Origin: Brevibacillus reuszeri
GTDB lineage: Bacteria > Bacillota > Bacilli > Brevibacillales > Brevibacillaceae
NCBI RefSeq assembly: GCF_001187725.1
Contig: NZ_LGIQ01000013.1
Location: forward strand, 1 to 63,765
Direction: 5' to 3'
Length of the DNA: 63,765 bases
Each line of letters begins with the position of its first letter. Position 1 is the first letter of the stretch. Below, one piece after another: positions 33,516-42,365 of this stretch. Made by a program: the position numbers and the translations under genes. A model generated the notes under the pieces. The model made no database searches and was not told the DNA's origin. It worked only from the letters and a program-made list of their open reading frames with translations.

Positions 33516-35594
33516 ATGGCTCGCGAGTTCTCTCTCTCGAATACGCGTAATATCGGTATCATGGCTCACATCGATGCTGGTAAGACGACTACCACAGAGC
33601 GTATTCTGTTCTACACTGGTCGCGTTCACAAAATTGGTGAGACACACGAAGGTGCGGCTACCATGGACTGGATGGAACAAGAACAAGAGCGCGGTATTAC
33701 GATCACTTCCGCCGCTACTACTGCTCAATGGAAAGGCCATCGTATCAACATCATCGATACGCCTGGTCACGTAGACTTCACTGTAGAAGTGGAGCGCTCC
33801 CTGCGCGTTCTTGACGGTGCTGTAACCGTTTTTGATGCAAAGGGTGGTGTAGAACCACAGACTGAAACCGTATGGCGTCAAGCTGACAAATACGGTGTTC
33901 CGCGTGTTTGCTACATCAACAAAATGGACATCATCGGTGCTAACTTCGACATGTGCTTGGAGCAAATCCGCACACGTCTTGGAGCTAACCCGGTAGCAGT
34001 TCAATACCCAATCGGTGCTGAAGATCAGTTCAAAGGAATGGTTGACCTCATCGAGATGAAGGCAATCCTCTATACTGATGACCTGGGTAAAACATCTGAC
34101 TCTGTTGAAATCCCTGCTGACCTGAAAGACAAATGCGATGAGCTGCGTCTGGCATTGGTTGAAGCGGCTGCAGAACAAGATGAAGAACTGATGATGAAGT
34201 ACCTCGAAGGCGAAGAGTTGACTAACGACGAAATTCGTACAGCTCTGCGTAAAGGTACCATCGATGTTAAACTCGTTCCAGTAATGTGCGGTTCTTCTTA
34301 CCGTAACAAAGGTGTTCAACCTATGCTGGATAACGTAGTAACTTTCCTGCCATCGCCTGTTGACATCCCAGCGATCAAAGGTACATTGCCAGATACCGAA
34401 GACGAAGTATCTCGTCCAGCTGACGATAACGGTCCGTTCTCTGCTCTTGCTTTCAAGATCATGACTGACCCTTACGTTGGTCGACTGACTTTCTTCCGTG
34501 TGTACTCTGGTGTATTGAATGCTGGTTCTTATGTACTCAACTCTACTAAAGGCAAGCGTGAGCGTGTAGGCCGCATTCTGCAAATGCACGCAAACCACCG
34601 CGAAGAGATCCAAACGGTTTACTCCGGTGACATCGCTGCTGCAGTAGGTTTGAAAGATACAACAACTGGTGATACTCTGTGTGATGAAAAGTCTCCGGTT
34701 ATCCTGGAGTCCATGACATTCCCAGAACCAGTTATCTCTGTTGCGATCGAACCTAAGTCTAAAGCAGACCAAGACAAGATGGGTATTGCCCTCTCTAAAT
34801 TGGCTGAAGAAGACCCTACGTTCAGAACTCGTACGGATGAAGAAACAGGTCAAACAATCATTTCCGGTATGGGTGAGCTTCACCTGGAAATTATCGTTGA
34901 CCGTATGAGACGTGAATTCAAAGTGGAAGCGAACGTAGGTGCACCACAAGTTGCTTACCGTGAAACATTCCGTACAGCAGCTAAAGTGGAAGGTAAATTC
35001 GTTCGTCAGTCCGGTGGTCGTGGTCAATTCGGTCACGTTTGGGTAGAGTTCGCTCCACTCGAAGCTGGTGCTGGATTCCAGTTTGAAAACAAAATCGTCG
35101 GTGGTGTGGTTCCAAGAGAATACATCCCTGCTGTTCAAGCGGGTATCGAAGAATCAATGAAAAATGGTGTTATCGCTGGCTTCCCGCTGGTAGATATCAA
35201 AGCTACTATCGTAGACGGTAGCTACCATGACGTTGACTCCTCCGAGATGGCATTTAAAGTAGCAGGTTCCCTCGCTTTGAAGGAAGCTGCGAAAAAATGT
35301 GGTGCGGTTCTCCTTGAGCCAATCATGAAAGTAGAAGTAATCATGCCTGAAGAGTACATGGGCGACGTAATGGGTGACCTGAACTCCCGCCGCGGTCGTA
35401 TCGAAGGTATGGAAGCTCGTGCAAATGCACAAGCAATCCGTGCAATGGTACCACTGTCCGAGATGTTTGGATACTCCACAGTACTGCGTTCCCGTACACA
35501 AGGCCGTGGTAACTACTCCATGGAGATTGATCACTACGAAGAGGTACCAAAATTCATCTCCGAAGAGATCATCAAGAAATCCAAGGGCGAATAA
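33516..35594 (+). CDS. fusA: Elongation factor G
   Basis: A 692-residue translational GTPase driving translocation and, with RRF, recycling. P-loop AHIDAGKTT (about 18-26), switch II DTPGHVDF (about 82-89) and NKMD (about 136-139) are intact. Domain IV (about 480-600) contains GGRGQFGHVWVE. ATG 33516 follows GAAGGAGC; the in-frame ATG at 33498 would place the Shine-Dalgarno inside the gene. Confidence 0.97.
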   Translation: MAREFSLSNTRNIGIMAHIDAGKTTTTERILFYTGRVHKIGETHEGAATMDWMEQEQERGITITSAATTAQWKGHRINIIDTPGHVDFTVEVERSLRVLDGAVTVFDAKGGVEPQTETVWRQADKYGVPRVCYINKMDIIGANFDMCLEQIRTRLGANPVAVQYPIGAEDQFKGMVDLIEMKAILYTDDLGKTSDSVEIPADLKDKCDELRLALVEAAAEQDEELMMKYLEGEELTNDEIRTALRKGTIDVKLVPVMCGSSYRNKGVQPMLDNVVTFLPSPVDIPAIKGTLPDTEDEVSRPADDNGPFSALAFKIMTDPYVGRLTFFRVYSGVLNAGSYVLNSTKGKRERVGRILQMHANHREEIQTVYSGDIAAAVGLKDTTTGDTLCDEKSPVILESMTFPEPVISVAIEPKSKADQDKMGIALSKLAEEDPTFRTRTDEETGQTIISGMGELHLEIIVDRMRREFKVEANVGAPQVAYRETFRTAAKVEGKFVRQSGGRGQFGHVWVEFAPLEAGAGFQFENKIVGGVVPREYIPAVQAGIEESMKNGVIAGFPLVDIKATIVDGSYHDVDSSEMAFKVAGSLALKEAAKKCGAVLLEPIMKVEVIMPEEYMGDVMGDLNSRRGRIEGMEARANAQAIRAMVPLSEMFGYSTVLRSRTQGRGNYSMEIDHYEEVPKFISEEIIKKSKGE

Positions 35595-35621
35595 TCGTCG
35601 CTGCTGGCTTTATCTTCAAAG

Positions 35622-35676
35622 GAGAAAGGTTTACAATAGTAGAGGGATAACCATTAGTAGGGTAAACCTTTTTTCT
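35622..35676 (+). terminator. Candidate attenuator between fusA and tuf
   Basis: AAAGGTTTAC (35625-35634) pairs perfectly with GTAAACCTTT (35662-35671), then TTTTCTC. Flanking GAG...CTC may extend the stem. The 27-nt loop holds a near-repeat, TAGTAGAGGG and TAGTAGGG. It would stop part of the transcription before tuf or act as a processing site. Confidence 0.6.
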
Positions 35677-35715
35677 CTAAATATAACCCTTATCATTTAA
35701 GGAGGCTTTTCTCTC

Positions 35716-36906
35716 ATGGCAAAAGCGAAATTTGAGCGGAATAAACCGCACGTAAACATTGGTACTATTGGTCACGTTGACCATGGTAAAACTACCCTGA
35801 CTGCTGCTATCACTACTGTTTTGGCACAATCAGGTAAAGCACAAGCAATGAACTATGCTTCCATTGACGCTGCTCCAGAAGAAAAAGAGCGCGGTATCAC
35901 AATCAACACTGCTCACGTTGAGTACGAAACTGAAAACCGTCACTATGCTCACGTTGACTGCCCTGGTCACGCTGACTACGTGAAAAACATGATTACTGGT
36001 GCTGCTCAAATGGACGGCGCAATCCTGGTTGTATCCGCAGCTGATGGCCCTATGCCACAAACTCGCGAGCACATCCTGCTCTCCAAACAAGTAGGCGTAC
36101 CTTACATCGTAGTATTCATGAACAAATGCGACATGGTAGACGATGAAGAGTTGTTGGAACTCGTTGAAATGGAAATCCGTGACCTGTTGTCCCAATACGA
36201 CTTCCCAGGTGACGATACTCCAGTAATCAAAGGTTCTGCTAAAGAAGCTTTGGACAACCCAACTGGTGACTGGGCTGCAAAAATTGCTGAGTTGATGGAC
36301 GCTGTTGACAGCTACATCCCAACTCCTGAGCGTGCAACTGACAAACCTTTCTTGATGCCTGTAGAGGATGTTTTCACAATTACTGGTCGTGGTACTGTAG
36401 CTACTGGTCGCGTAGAGCGCGGTGTAGTTAAAGTTGGTGACCAAGTAGAAATCATCGGTTTGGCTGAAGAAACTAAAAACACAACTGTAACTGGCGTTGA
36501 GATGTTCCGCAAATTGCTGGATTCCGCTCAAGCTGGTGACAACATCGGTGCTCTGTTGCGCGGTGTAGACCGTAATGACATCGAGCGCGGACAATGCTTG
36601 GCGAAACCAGGTTCCGTTAAGCCTTACACTAAGTTCAAAGCAGAAGTTTACGTTCTGTCCAAAGAAGAAGGCGGACGTCACACTCCTTTCTTTGCTAACT
36701 ACCGTCCACAATTCTACTTCCGTACAACTGACGTTACAGGTATCATCCAACTGCCAGAAGGCGTTGAAATGATCATGCCTGGTGACAACACTGAGTTCAC
36801 TGTAGAACTGATCGCTCCAGTAGCGATGGAACAAGGTACTCGCTTCGCTATCCGCGAAGGTGGCCGTACAGTAGGCGCTGGTGTTGTAGCTTCTATCGAA
36901 TCCTAA
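35716..36906 (+). CDS. tuf: Elongation factor Tu
   Basis: A 396-residue GTPase that delivers aminoacyl-tRNA. P-loop GHVDHGKT, switch II DCPGHADYVKNM, and NKCDMVDDEEL (guanine specificity) are present; domain 2/3 regions including RTTDVTGII are standard. Codon use is strongly biased, as expected for one of the most expressed genes. ATG follows TAAGGAGGCTTTTCTCTC. It has a strong terminator 20 bases after the stop. Confidence 0.97.
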   Translation: MAKAKFERNKPHVNIGTIGHVDHGKTTLTAAITTVLAQSGKAQAMNYASIDAAPEEKERGITINTAHVEYETENRHYAHVDCPGHADYVKNMITGAAQMDGAILVVSAADGPMPQTREHILLSKQVGVPYIVVFMNKCDMVDDEELLELVEMEIRDLLSQYDFPGDDTPVIKGSAKEALDNPTGDWAAKIAELMDAVDSYIPTPERATDKPFLMPVEDVFTITGRGTVATGRVERGVVKVGDQVEIIGLAEETKNTTVTGVEMFRKLLDSAQAGDNIGALLRGVDRNDIERGQCLAKPGSVKPYTKFKAEVYVLSKEEGGRHTPFFANYRPQFYFRTTDVTGIIQLPEGVEMIMPGDNTEFTVELIAPVAMEQGTRFAIREGGRTVGAGVVASIES

Positions 36907-36926
36907 TCGATTCTGATATATGTATT

Positions 36927-36959
36927 AAAAACCCGACAGCATTTGTTGTCGGGTTTTTT
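36927..36959 (+). terminator. Terminator of the str operon
   Basis: CCCGACA (36932-36938) and TGTCGGG (36947-36953), extended by AAAAA/TTTTT, followed by a TTTTTT run. Confidence 0.92.
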
Positions 36960-37036
36960 GCTGTTTCGTTTTTGAACATCATCGATTTTATGAATGGCTC
37001 CCATCAAAATGATTCAATAAGCATTTCCTTAGGATG

Positions 37037-37045
37037 TGCTACAAT
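37037..37045 (+). promoter_or_regulatory. Extended -10 promoter of the DMT transporter gene
   Basis: TGCTACAAT (37037-37045) fits TGnTAnAAT. No clear -35 is seen. The start would be near 37052, favouring ATG 37078 over 37060. Confidence 0.5.
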
Positions 37046-37077
37046 ACCATCAGGATTGGATGGGGGATACTAGAAAA

Positions 37078-38013
37078 ATGAAAAGTAATGAACGTTTACT
37101 GTACTTGATGTTAGCTGGAGTTATTACGCTGTGGGGTTTGAATGTTGTGATGGTCAAATATCTCACCGTATTTCCTCCAATCTATGTAGCAGTAATCAGG
37201 ATGTCGGTTGCAGGTATTTGTTTAGCGCCAATTGTGTATATGTATCGAAAAAATTTGAGGCTCGGTAAAATAGATTGGCTGCTGTTAGCAGGTGTAGGAG
37301 CAAGCTCTATCGCACTTCATCAAATTACTTTGGCTACGGGAGTCCAATACACAACCGCTGGCAATGCATCGCTGATTTTAGCACTAAATCCATTGGCAAC
37401 GGCTTTGCTTGCGATGATGCTGCTTGGTGAAGGCATGTCGTGGAGAAAAGGTTTGGGGATTGGCGTTGGTTTTGCTGGTGTATTAATCGTTGTCATTTCC
37501 CAGCATGGGACGATTCATATGAATGGCTGGGGAGATGCGATCATGTTTTTCTCCATGCTTATGTATGTTACGGGTGGATTGCTCGTACGAAAGCTGGTGG
37601 TACGTGGCGTACCTGTTTTATTGATTACAGCTTTATCGCAAATGTTTGGAGTCATCTTTCTTTGGGGAACAGCACTTTCCATGAATCCACTCAGCTTCTA
37701 TACAGGACTGGACGTATCGACCCTTCAATGGGGCGTCATTTTCGTATCGGGTGCGCTATCTACTGCGCTTGGAACGGTCGGTTGGAATTATGGCATCCGC
37801 CAGCTTGGGGCCAGCAGAACGGCTGTCTTTTTAAATGGAATGCCCATGGCGAGCTTGTTGTTCGCAGCTCTGTTTTTAGGCGAGAAACTACAGCTTGTTC
37901 ACTTGCTCGCATTGCTGATGATTGTTGGAGGCGTATACTTGGGCTCGCGTACGTTGCCGAAGAACGTACAGACAAATACTGCAGCAGCTCCAGAGGTAAC
38001 AACAAAAGCGTAG
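37078..38013 (+). CDS. EamA/DMT-family transporter
   Basis: A 311-residue membrane protein with about ten hydrophobic helices arranged as two EamA repeats (about 10-140 and 150-295). Substrate cannot be inferred; the family moves amino acids, nucleotides, drugs or metabolites. Start ATG 37078 lies ten bases after GGGGGAT; in-frame ATG 37060 is possible. It stands, with the convergent globin, between tuf and rpsJ. In B. subtilis a different gene (ybaC) fills this gap. Its TAG stop is inside the terminator stem. Confidence 0.88.
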   Translation: MKSNERLLYLMLAGVITLWGLNVVMVKYLTVFPPIYVAVIRMSVAGICLAPIVYMYRKNLRLGKIDWLLLAGVGASSIALHQITLATGVQYTTAGNASLILALNPLATALLAMMLLGEGMSWRKGLGIGVGFAGVLIVVISQHGTIHMNGWGDAIMFFSMLMYVTGGLLVRKLVVRGVPVLLITALSQMFGVIFLWGTALSMNPLSFYTGLDVSTLQWGVIFVSGALSTALGTVGWNYGIRQLGASRTAVFLNGMPMASLLFAALFLGEKLQLVHLLALLMIVGGVYLGSRTLPKNVQTNTAAAPEVTTKA

Positions 38014-38037
38014 GGGAGATCCCTACGCTTCTTCTTT
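38001..38037. terminator. Bidirectional terminator shared by DMT and globin genes
   Basis: AAGCGTAGGG (38006-38015) and CCCTACGCTT (38021-38030) form a perfect 10-bp stem with a 5-nt loop. T-rich tracts lie on both outer sides (CTTCTTTTT on plus, TTTTGTT on minus). The TAG stops of both convergent genes lie in the two arms. Confidence 0.88.
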
Positions 38038-38421
38038 TTGCTCCCATTGATTGACCATATGATGGGCGGTAAGTCGCAGCCGATCGAATATTTGATGTCG
38101 TAGCTCGCCTTCAAGTCCGATCTGGTCCATGGCCTGCTTCATACATGCTAGCCAAGCTTCCGCCTGTACAACACCAATAGGAAAACGCATATGCCGGGCA
38201 CGAAGCATCGGATGCCCATGCTGATCAGTGTACAATGTAGGGCCACCGAGAAACTGGGTTAAAAATTGATATTGCCGCTCTTTTACCTCGGTGAAATCTT
38301 GGGGAAACAGAGGAGCAAGATCTGGGTGCTTCGCTACCAAATCATAAAAGCTATCTACAAGACGGGCTAATGTATCAGCCCCGCCAATCATTTCATAGGG
38401 AGTGCGAATGGCTTCAGACAT
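38023..38421 (-). CDS. Group II truncated haemoglobin
   Basis: A 132-residue 2-on-2 globin. Family features visible are Tyr B10 (Tyr26 in DSFYDLV), GG and proline turns, the proximal His F8 (His77 in LRARHMRFPIG) and the group II-specific Trp G8 (Trp90 in AEAWLACM). Such proteins bind oxygen or NO and peroxide; B. subtilis has YjbI. ATG 38421 follows AAAGGAGGCTAGACGTT on the minus strand. It is single, opposing the S10 operon, and ends inside the shared terminator with the DMT gene. Confidence 0.92.
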   Translation of the reverse strand: MSEAIRTPYEMIGGADTLARLVDSFYDLVAKHPDLAPLFPQDFTEVKERQYQFLTQFLGGPTLYTDQHGHPMLRARHMRFPIGVVQAEAWLACMKQAMDQIGLEGELRHQIFDRLRLTAHHMVNQWEQKEEA

Positions 38422-38612
38422 AACGTCTAGCCTCCTTTATAGGGATGTTCCATACTTAGTATAACGTGTTTCTTCTATTATATATAGAAGTCCGATGAAA
38501 CTGGCAGGGAATCCCGCTTGCCTTTCGTCGGGGAAATCAGTATCATAGTCTAGGTGAGCCTATGGATTTTGCTTGCTTGTACAAAAAATATGTGGGTACC
38601 TAAAGAAATGAC
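38422..38612. other. Gene-free stretch between globin and the S10 promoter
   Basis: No gene is seen. AT-rich TATA-like strings on the minus strand (TATACT and TATATAATAG, about 38459-38488) may belong to the globin promoter, but no good -35 can be matched. Confidence 0.35.
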
Positions 38613-38641
38613 TTGCGTTGCCCATTTATTTTTAGTACAAT
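38613..38641 (+). promoter_or_regulatory. Candidate promoter of the S10 operon
   Basis: TTGCGT (38613-38618), 17-bp spacer, TACAAT (38636-38641). The -35 is weak (three of six). It lies about 140 bases before rpsJ. Confidence 0.55.
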
Positions 38642-38651
38642 ATTGAATGTT

Positions 38652-38711
38652 GGTCATGGACTTGCGATGATGTGGGAGGTTGCTGACACACCCGGGCCCT
38701 TTGCCATGACC
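38652..38711 (+). other. Structured leader of the S10 operon
   Basis: GGTCATGG (38652-38659) pairs perfectly with CCATGACC (38704-38711). The enclosed and overlapping CACCCGGG can instead pair with the CCGGGGTG just downstream (38710-38717), so two mutually exclusive forms are possible. No T run follows. Confidence 0.45.
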
Positions 38712-38777
38712 GGGGTGCAGGATATTTCCACGGAGAAATGTCTATTTAGAAAAATGGGCGAAAAAGGAGGGACTTAA

Positions 38778-39086
38778 ATGGCAAAGCAAAAGATTCGTAT
38801 TCGTTTGAAGGCGTATGATCACAAAATCCTCGATCAGTCCGCAGAAAAAATTGTAGAGACTGCTAAGCGTTCCGGAGCAAATGTATCCGGTCCAATCCCG
38901 CTTCCTACGGAGAAAGCAGTTTACACAATCCTGCGTGCGGTTCATAAGTACAAAGATTCTCGTGAGCAATTCGAGATGCGTACACATAAACGTTTGATCG
39001 ATATCTTGAATCCAACACCACAAACTGTAGATGCTCTGATGCGTCTTGATCTGCCGTCTGGTGTGGACATCGAGATCAAGCTCTAA
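38778..39086 (+). CDS. rpsJ: 30S ribosomal protein S10
   Basis: A 102-residue head protein, also NusE, which with NusB binds boxA RNA in rRNA antitermination. It begins AKQKIRIRLKAYDHKIL and contains the conserved VSGPIPLPTEK loop (about 36-46). ATG follows AAAAAGGAGGGACTTAA. First gene of the long S10-spc-alpha run. Confidence 0.96.
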   Translation: MAKQKIRIRLKAYDHKILDQSAEKIVETAKRSGANVSGPIPLPTEKAVYTILRAVHKYKDSREQFEMRTHKRLIDILNPTPQTVDALMRLDLPSGVDIEIKL

Positions 39087-39232
39087 GGTCCCAAAAGCGA
39101 TACACGCGCAGACGTTGTCTTGATAAGCGTGTTATACCAAGCATCAAACCCTTGAATAGCACCCCTGCGCATCGATGGGGACTTGATACAACATAAAACG
39201 TTTTACTGAAATAAGCACAGGAGGTGGCACAA

Positions 39233-39862
39233 ATGACCAAAGGAATCTTAGGGAAAAAACTTGGAATGACTCAAGTTTTTGGTCCAAACGGAACAGCGAT
39301 TGCTGTAACGGTCATCGAGGCTGGTTCTAACGTAGTTCTCCAAAAGAAAGATCTGGAGAATGACGGTTACGAAGCAATTCAAATCGGCTTTGAAGACAAA
39401 AAGGCACAGCGCGCTAACAAGCCGGAAAAAGGCCATGCAGCAAAAGCTAACACTGCTCCTAAGCGCTTCGTTCGCGAAATTCGCGGAGTTAACCTCGGTG
39501 AGTTTGAGGTAGGTCAAGAGTTGAAAGCTGACATTTTTGCTGAGGGAGATATCATTGACGTAGCTGGCGTAACCAAGGGTAAAGGTTTCCAAGGTTCGAT
39601 CAAACGTCACAATCAATCCCGCGGTCCTATGGCTCACGGTTCGCGCTACCATCGTGGCCCAGGTTCTCTGGGTGCTGTCGACGCTGGTCGCGTATTCAAA
39701 GGCCAAAGCTTGCCAGGTCAAATGGGTGGCGATAACGTAACCATTCAAAACCTGGAAGTGGTAAAAGTAGTGGCAGAACGTAATCTGATTCTCGTAAAAG
39801 GCTCCGTGCCTGGTCCGAAAAACGGTTGCGTACTGGTTACCACGGCAGTCAAGAAGAACTAG
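39233..39862 (+). CDS. rplC: 50S ribosomal protein L3
   Basis: A 209-residue early-assembly protein reaching the peptidyl transferase centre. It begins MTKGILGKKLGMTQVF and its central GSIKRHNQSRGPMAHGSRYH loop (about 122-141) approaches the catalytic site. Start ATG 39233 is six bases after AGGAGGTG; an in-frame GTG at 39224 falls inside that site. L3 also assists MrnC, encoded in this window. Confidence 0.96.
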   Translation: MTKGILGKKLGMTQVFGPNGTAIAVTVIEAGSNVVLQKKDLENDGYEAIQIGFEDKKAQRANKPEKGHAAKANTAPKRFVREIRGVNLGEFEVGQELKADIFAEGDIIDVAGVTKGKGFQGSIKRHNQSRGPMAHGSRYHRGPGSLGAVDAGRVFKGQSLPGQMGGDNVTIQNLEVVKVVAERNLILVKGSVPGPKNGCVLVTTAVKKN

Positions 39863-39882
39863 TAAGGAAAGGAGGAACTGAC

Positions 39883-40506
39883 ATGCCGAAAGTAGCTCTT
39901 TATAACCAAACCGGTTCTCAAGTTGGCGAAATCGATCTTGCAGACAGCGTATTTGGGATTGAACCTAATAACTCTGCTTTGTACGATGCGATCGTGATGC
40001 AACAAGCATCACAACGTCAAGGTACACATGATGTAAAGAACCGTTCTGAAGTACGTGGTGGTGGCCGCAAGCCATGGCGCCAAAAAGGAACAGGTCGTGC
40101 ACGCCAAGGTTCCATTCGCTCTCCGCAATGGAAAGGTGGCGGTGTTGTATTCGGTCCAACTCCGCGCAAATACGGTTACAAACTGAACCGTAAAGTTCGT
40201 CGTCTGGCACTGAAATCCGCACTTTCTGTTAAAGTACAAAACAATGAGCTTTTGGTATTGGAAGCCCTGAACATCGCGGCTCCTAAAACAAAAGACATGA
40301 CGGCTGTACTCAGCAGCTTTAAAGCAGATCGCAAAGTTCTGATCGTAACTTCCGAGTTCGACCAAAACGTAGCGCTTGCTTCCCGCAATATCCCAGGTGC
40401 AAAAATCGTAGATGCTGCAGGCATTAACGTTCTTGATCTGGTAGCGCATGACAAAGTAATCGTGACGAAAGAAGCGATTGCGAAAGTAGAGGAGGTGCTC
40501 GCATAA
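39883..40506 (+). CDS. rplD: 50S ribosomal protein L4
   Basis: A 207-residue protein lining the exit tunnel. The tunnel extension includes RGGGRKPWRQKGTGRARQGS (about 46-65), the region where macrolide resistance changes arise. ATG 39883 follows AAAGGAGGAACTGAC; an earlier in-frame ATG (39826) lies in rplC. The stop overlaps the rplW start by one base. Confidence 0.96.
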   Translation: MPKVALYNQTGSQVGEIDLADSVFGIEPNNSALYDAIVMQQASQRQGTHDVKNRSEVRGGGRKPWRQKGTGRARQGSIRSPQWKGGGVVFGPTPRKYGYKLNRKVRRLALKSALSVKVQNNELLVLEALNIAAPKTKDMTAVLSSFKADRKVLIVTSEFDQNVALASRNIPGAKIVDAAGINVLDLVAHDKVIVTKEAIAKVEEVLA

Positions 40507-40796
40507 TGAAGAGCCTTCATGATGTCCTTAAACGCCCTGTCATTACCGAGCGCACCACTGATATGATGGCTGAGAAAAAGTACGTTTTCGAAGTACCTCT
40601 CAAAGCCAACAAGACAGAAATCAAACAAGCTGTTGAAAAAGTATTTGGCGTAAAAGTAGAAGCAGTTAACACCGTTCGTGTTCCTGCGAAACCAAAGCGC
40701 TACGGAAAATACTCCGGTTACACATCCGAGTGGAAGAAAGCGATCGTTAAGCTGACAGATGACAGCAAAGACCTGGCCTTCTACGAGGGAGTATAA
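40506..40796 (+). CDS. rplW: 50S ribosomal protein L23
   Basis: A 96-residue protein at the tunnel exit, docking site for trigger factor and SRP. It shows DVLKRPVITERTTDMM and ANKTEIKQAVEKVFGVKV. ATG overlaps the rplD stop (TAATG), so translation is coupled; the GAGGTGC upstream is inside rplD. Confidence 0.95.
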   Translation: MKSLHDVLKRPVITERTTDMMAEKKYVFEVPLKANKTEIKQAVEKVFGVKVEAVNTVRVPAKPKRYGKYSGYTSEWKKAIVKLTDDSKDLAFYEGV

Positions 40797-40828
40797 CCTC
40801 GACGACTACCGAAAAGGAGGGTATTAAC

Positions 40829-41659
40829 ATGGGTATCAAAAAGTTTAAACCGACTTCTCCTGGTCGTCGCCAAATGACGGTTTCTACTTTCGAGGAGATC
40901 ACCACGTCGACTCCCGAAAAATCCTTGCTGGCGCCTCTCAGCAAAAATGCTGGTCGCAACAACCAAGGTAGAATCACCGTTCGTCATCAAGGTGGCGGTC
41001 ATAAACGCAAATATCGTATCATCGACTTCAAACGTAACAAAGATGGTATCATTGGTCGCGTAGCAACCATTGAATACGATCCAAACCGTTCCGCTAACAT
41101 CGCGCTGATCAACTATGCAGACGGTGAAAAGCGTTACATCATCGCTCCACAAAACCTGAAAGTGGGCGACCAGATTGTATCCGGAGCAGATGCCGACATC
41201 AAAATCGGTAACGCACTGCCACTGGAGAAAATCCCGGTAGGTACAACCATCCACAACATTGAGCTGAAACCTGGTAAAGGTGGCCAACTGGTTCGTGCAG
41301 CTGGTACTTCCGCTCAATTGCTTGGTCGCGATGGCGAGTTCGTAATTGTACGTCTTTCTTCTGGTGAAACACGCCGCATTCATAACGTATGCCGTGCTAC
41401 CATCGGTCAAGTAGGAAACCAAGATCACGAACTGCTGAACATTGGTAAAGCAGGACGTTCCCGCTGGATGGGTGTTCGCCCGACTGTTCGTGGTAGCGTA
41501 ATGAACCCTAATGATCACCCACACGGTGGTGGTGAAGGTCGCGCTCCAATCGGTCGTAAGGCACCAGTTACTCCTTGGGGTAAACCTACATTGGGTCTCA
41601 AGACTCGTAAGAAGAAGAACAAGTCCGACCAGTACATCATCCGCCGCCGCAAAAAGTAA
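40829..41659 (+). CDS. rplB: 50S ribosomal protein L2
   Basis: A 276-residue protein essential for subunit joining. It has an N-terminal OB-like domain, an SH3-like domain and the C-terminal GGGEGRAPIGRKAP stretch, where the conserved histidine (HPHGGGEG, about 229-236) nears the catalytic centre. ATG follows AAAAGGAGGGTATTAAC. Confidence 0.97.
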   Translation: MGIKKFKPTSPGRRQMTVSTFEEITTSTPEKSLLAPLSKNAGRNNQGRITVRHQGGGHKRKYRIIDFKRNKDGIIGRVATIEYDPNRSANIALINYADGEKRYIIAPQNLKVGDQIVSGADADIKIGNALPLEKIPVGTTIHNIELKPGKGGQLVRAAGTSAQLLGRDGEFVIVRLSSGETRRIHNVCRATIGQVGNQDHELLNIGKAGRSRWMGVRPTVRGSVMNPNDHPHGGGEGRAPIGRKAPVTPWGKPTLGLKTRKKKNKSDQYIIRRRKK

Positions 41660-41708
41660 GGTAGGCTGATACAATAACCGAACGCCTTTGGCGAAGGGAG
41701 GTTCACTA

Positions 41709-41990
41709 ATGGGACGTAGCTTAAAAAAGGGTCCTTTCGTGGATGACCACTTGATGAAAAAAGTTGACGAGCAAAATGAAAAGAACGAGAAACGCGTGAT
41801 CAAAACATGGTCTCGCCGTTCCACCATTTTTCCTGATTTCGTAGGACACACGTTTGCAGTTTACGATGGCCGCAAACATGTACCAGTTTACGTATCGGAA
41901 GACATGGTTGGTCATAAATTGGGTGAATTCGCACCAACTCGTACCTTCAAGGGTCACGTCGACAACGACAAGAAATCCAAGAAGCGCTAA
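41709..41990 (+). CDS. rpsS: 30S ribosomal protein S19
   Basis: A 93-residue head protein contacting S13 and L5 bridges. It opens GRSLKKGPFVDDHLMKK and contains FVGHTFAVYDGRKHVPVYV (about 55-73). ATG 41709 lies after GAAGGGAGGTTCACTA. Confidence 0.96.
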   Translation: MGRSLKKGPFVDDHLMKKVDEQNEKNEKRVIKTWSRRSTIFPDFVGHTFAVYDGRKHVPVYVSEDMVGHKLGEFAPTRTFKGHVDNDKKSKKR

Positions 41991-42019
41991 TTTTCTCTTG
42001 ACAGAGAGGAGGTACAAAG

Positions 42020-42352
42020 ATGGAAGCAAAAGCAGTTGCTCGTAATATTCGCATCGCGTCTCGTAAAGTCCGCCTGGTGGTAGACTTGATCAGAGGCAAG
42101 CAAGTAGGTGAGGCTTTGGCGATCTTGAAACACACGCCTAAAGCAGCTTCTCCAGTTGTTGAAAAGCTCCTGAAATCGGCTATTGCAAACGCTGAGCACA
42201 ACTATGAGCTGGATCCAAATAGCTTGGTAGTTAGCAAAATCTTCGTAGACCAAGGTCCTACGTTGAAGCGTTTCCGTCCGCGCGCTATGGGTCGCGCTAG
42301 CCGCATCCATAAACGCACGAGCCACATCACTGTGGTACTAAACGAGAAATAA
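42020..42352 (+). CDS. rplV: 50S ribosomal protein L22
   Basis: A 110-residue protein whose extended hairpin reaches the exit tunnel; the loop around RFRPRAMGRASRIHKRTSHI (about 84-103) is where macrolide resistance insertions occur and is of normal length here. ATG follows GAGAGGAGGTACAAAG. Confidence 0.96.
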   Translation: MEAKAVARNIRIASRKVRLVVDLIRGKQVGEALAILKHTPKAASPVVEKLLKSAIANAEHNYELDPNSLVVSKIFVDQGPTLKRFRPRAMGRASRIHKRTSHITVVLNEK

Positions 42353-42365
42353 GGAGGGATTACGT

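Noticed and set aside
33513..35138. 541-codon minus-strand open frame opposite fusA
   Set aside because: Same reason: a codon-bias artefact of a highly expressed gene, with odd composition.
35830..36834. 334-codon minus-strand open frame opposite tuf
   Set aside because: Codon-bias artefact; no ribosome binding site or recognisable domain.
37440..38054. Alternative plus-strand frame of 204 codons inside the DMT gene
   Set aside because: It is out of frame with a clear ten-helix transporter and runs through the terminator.
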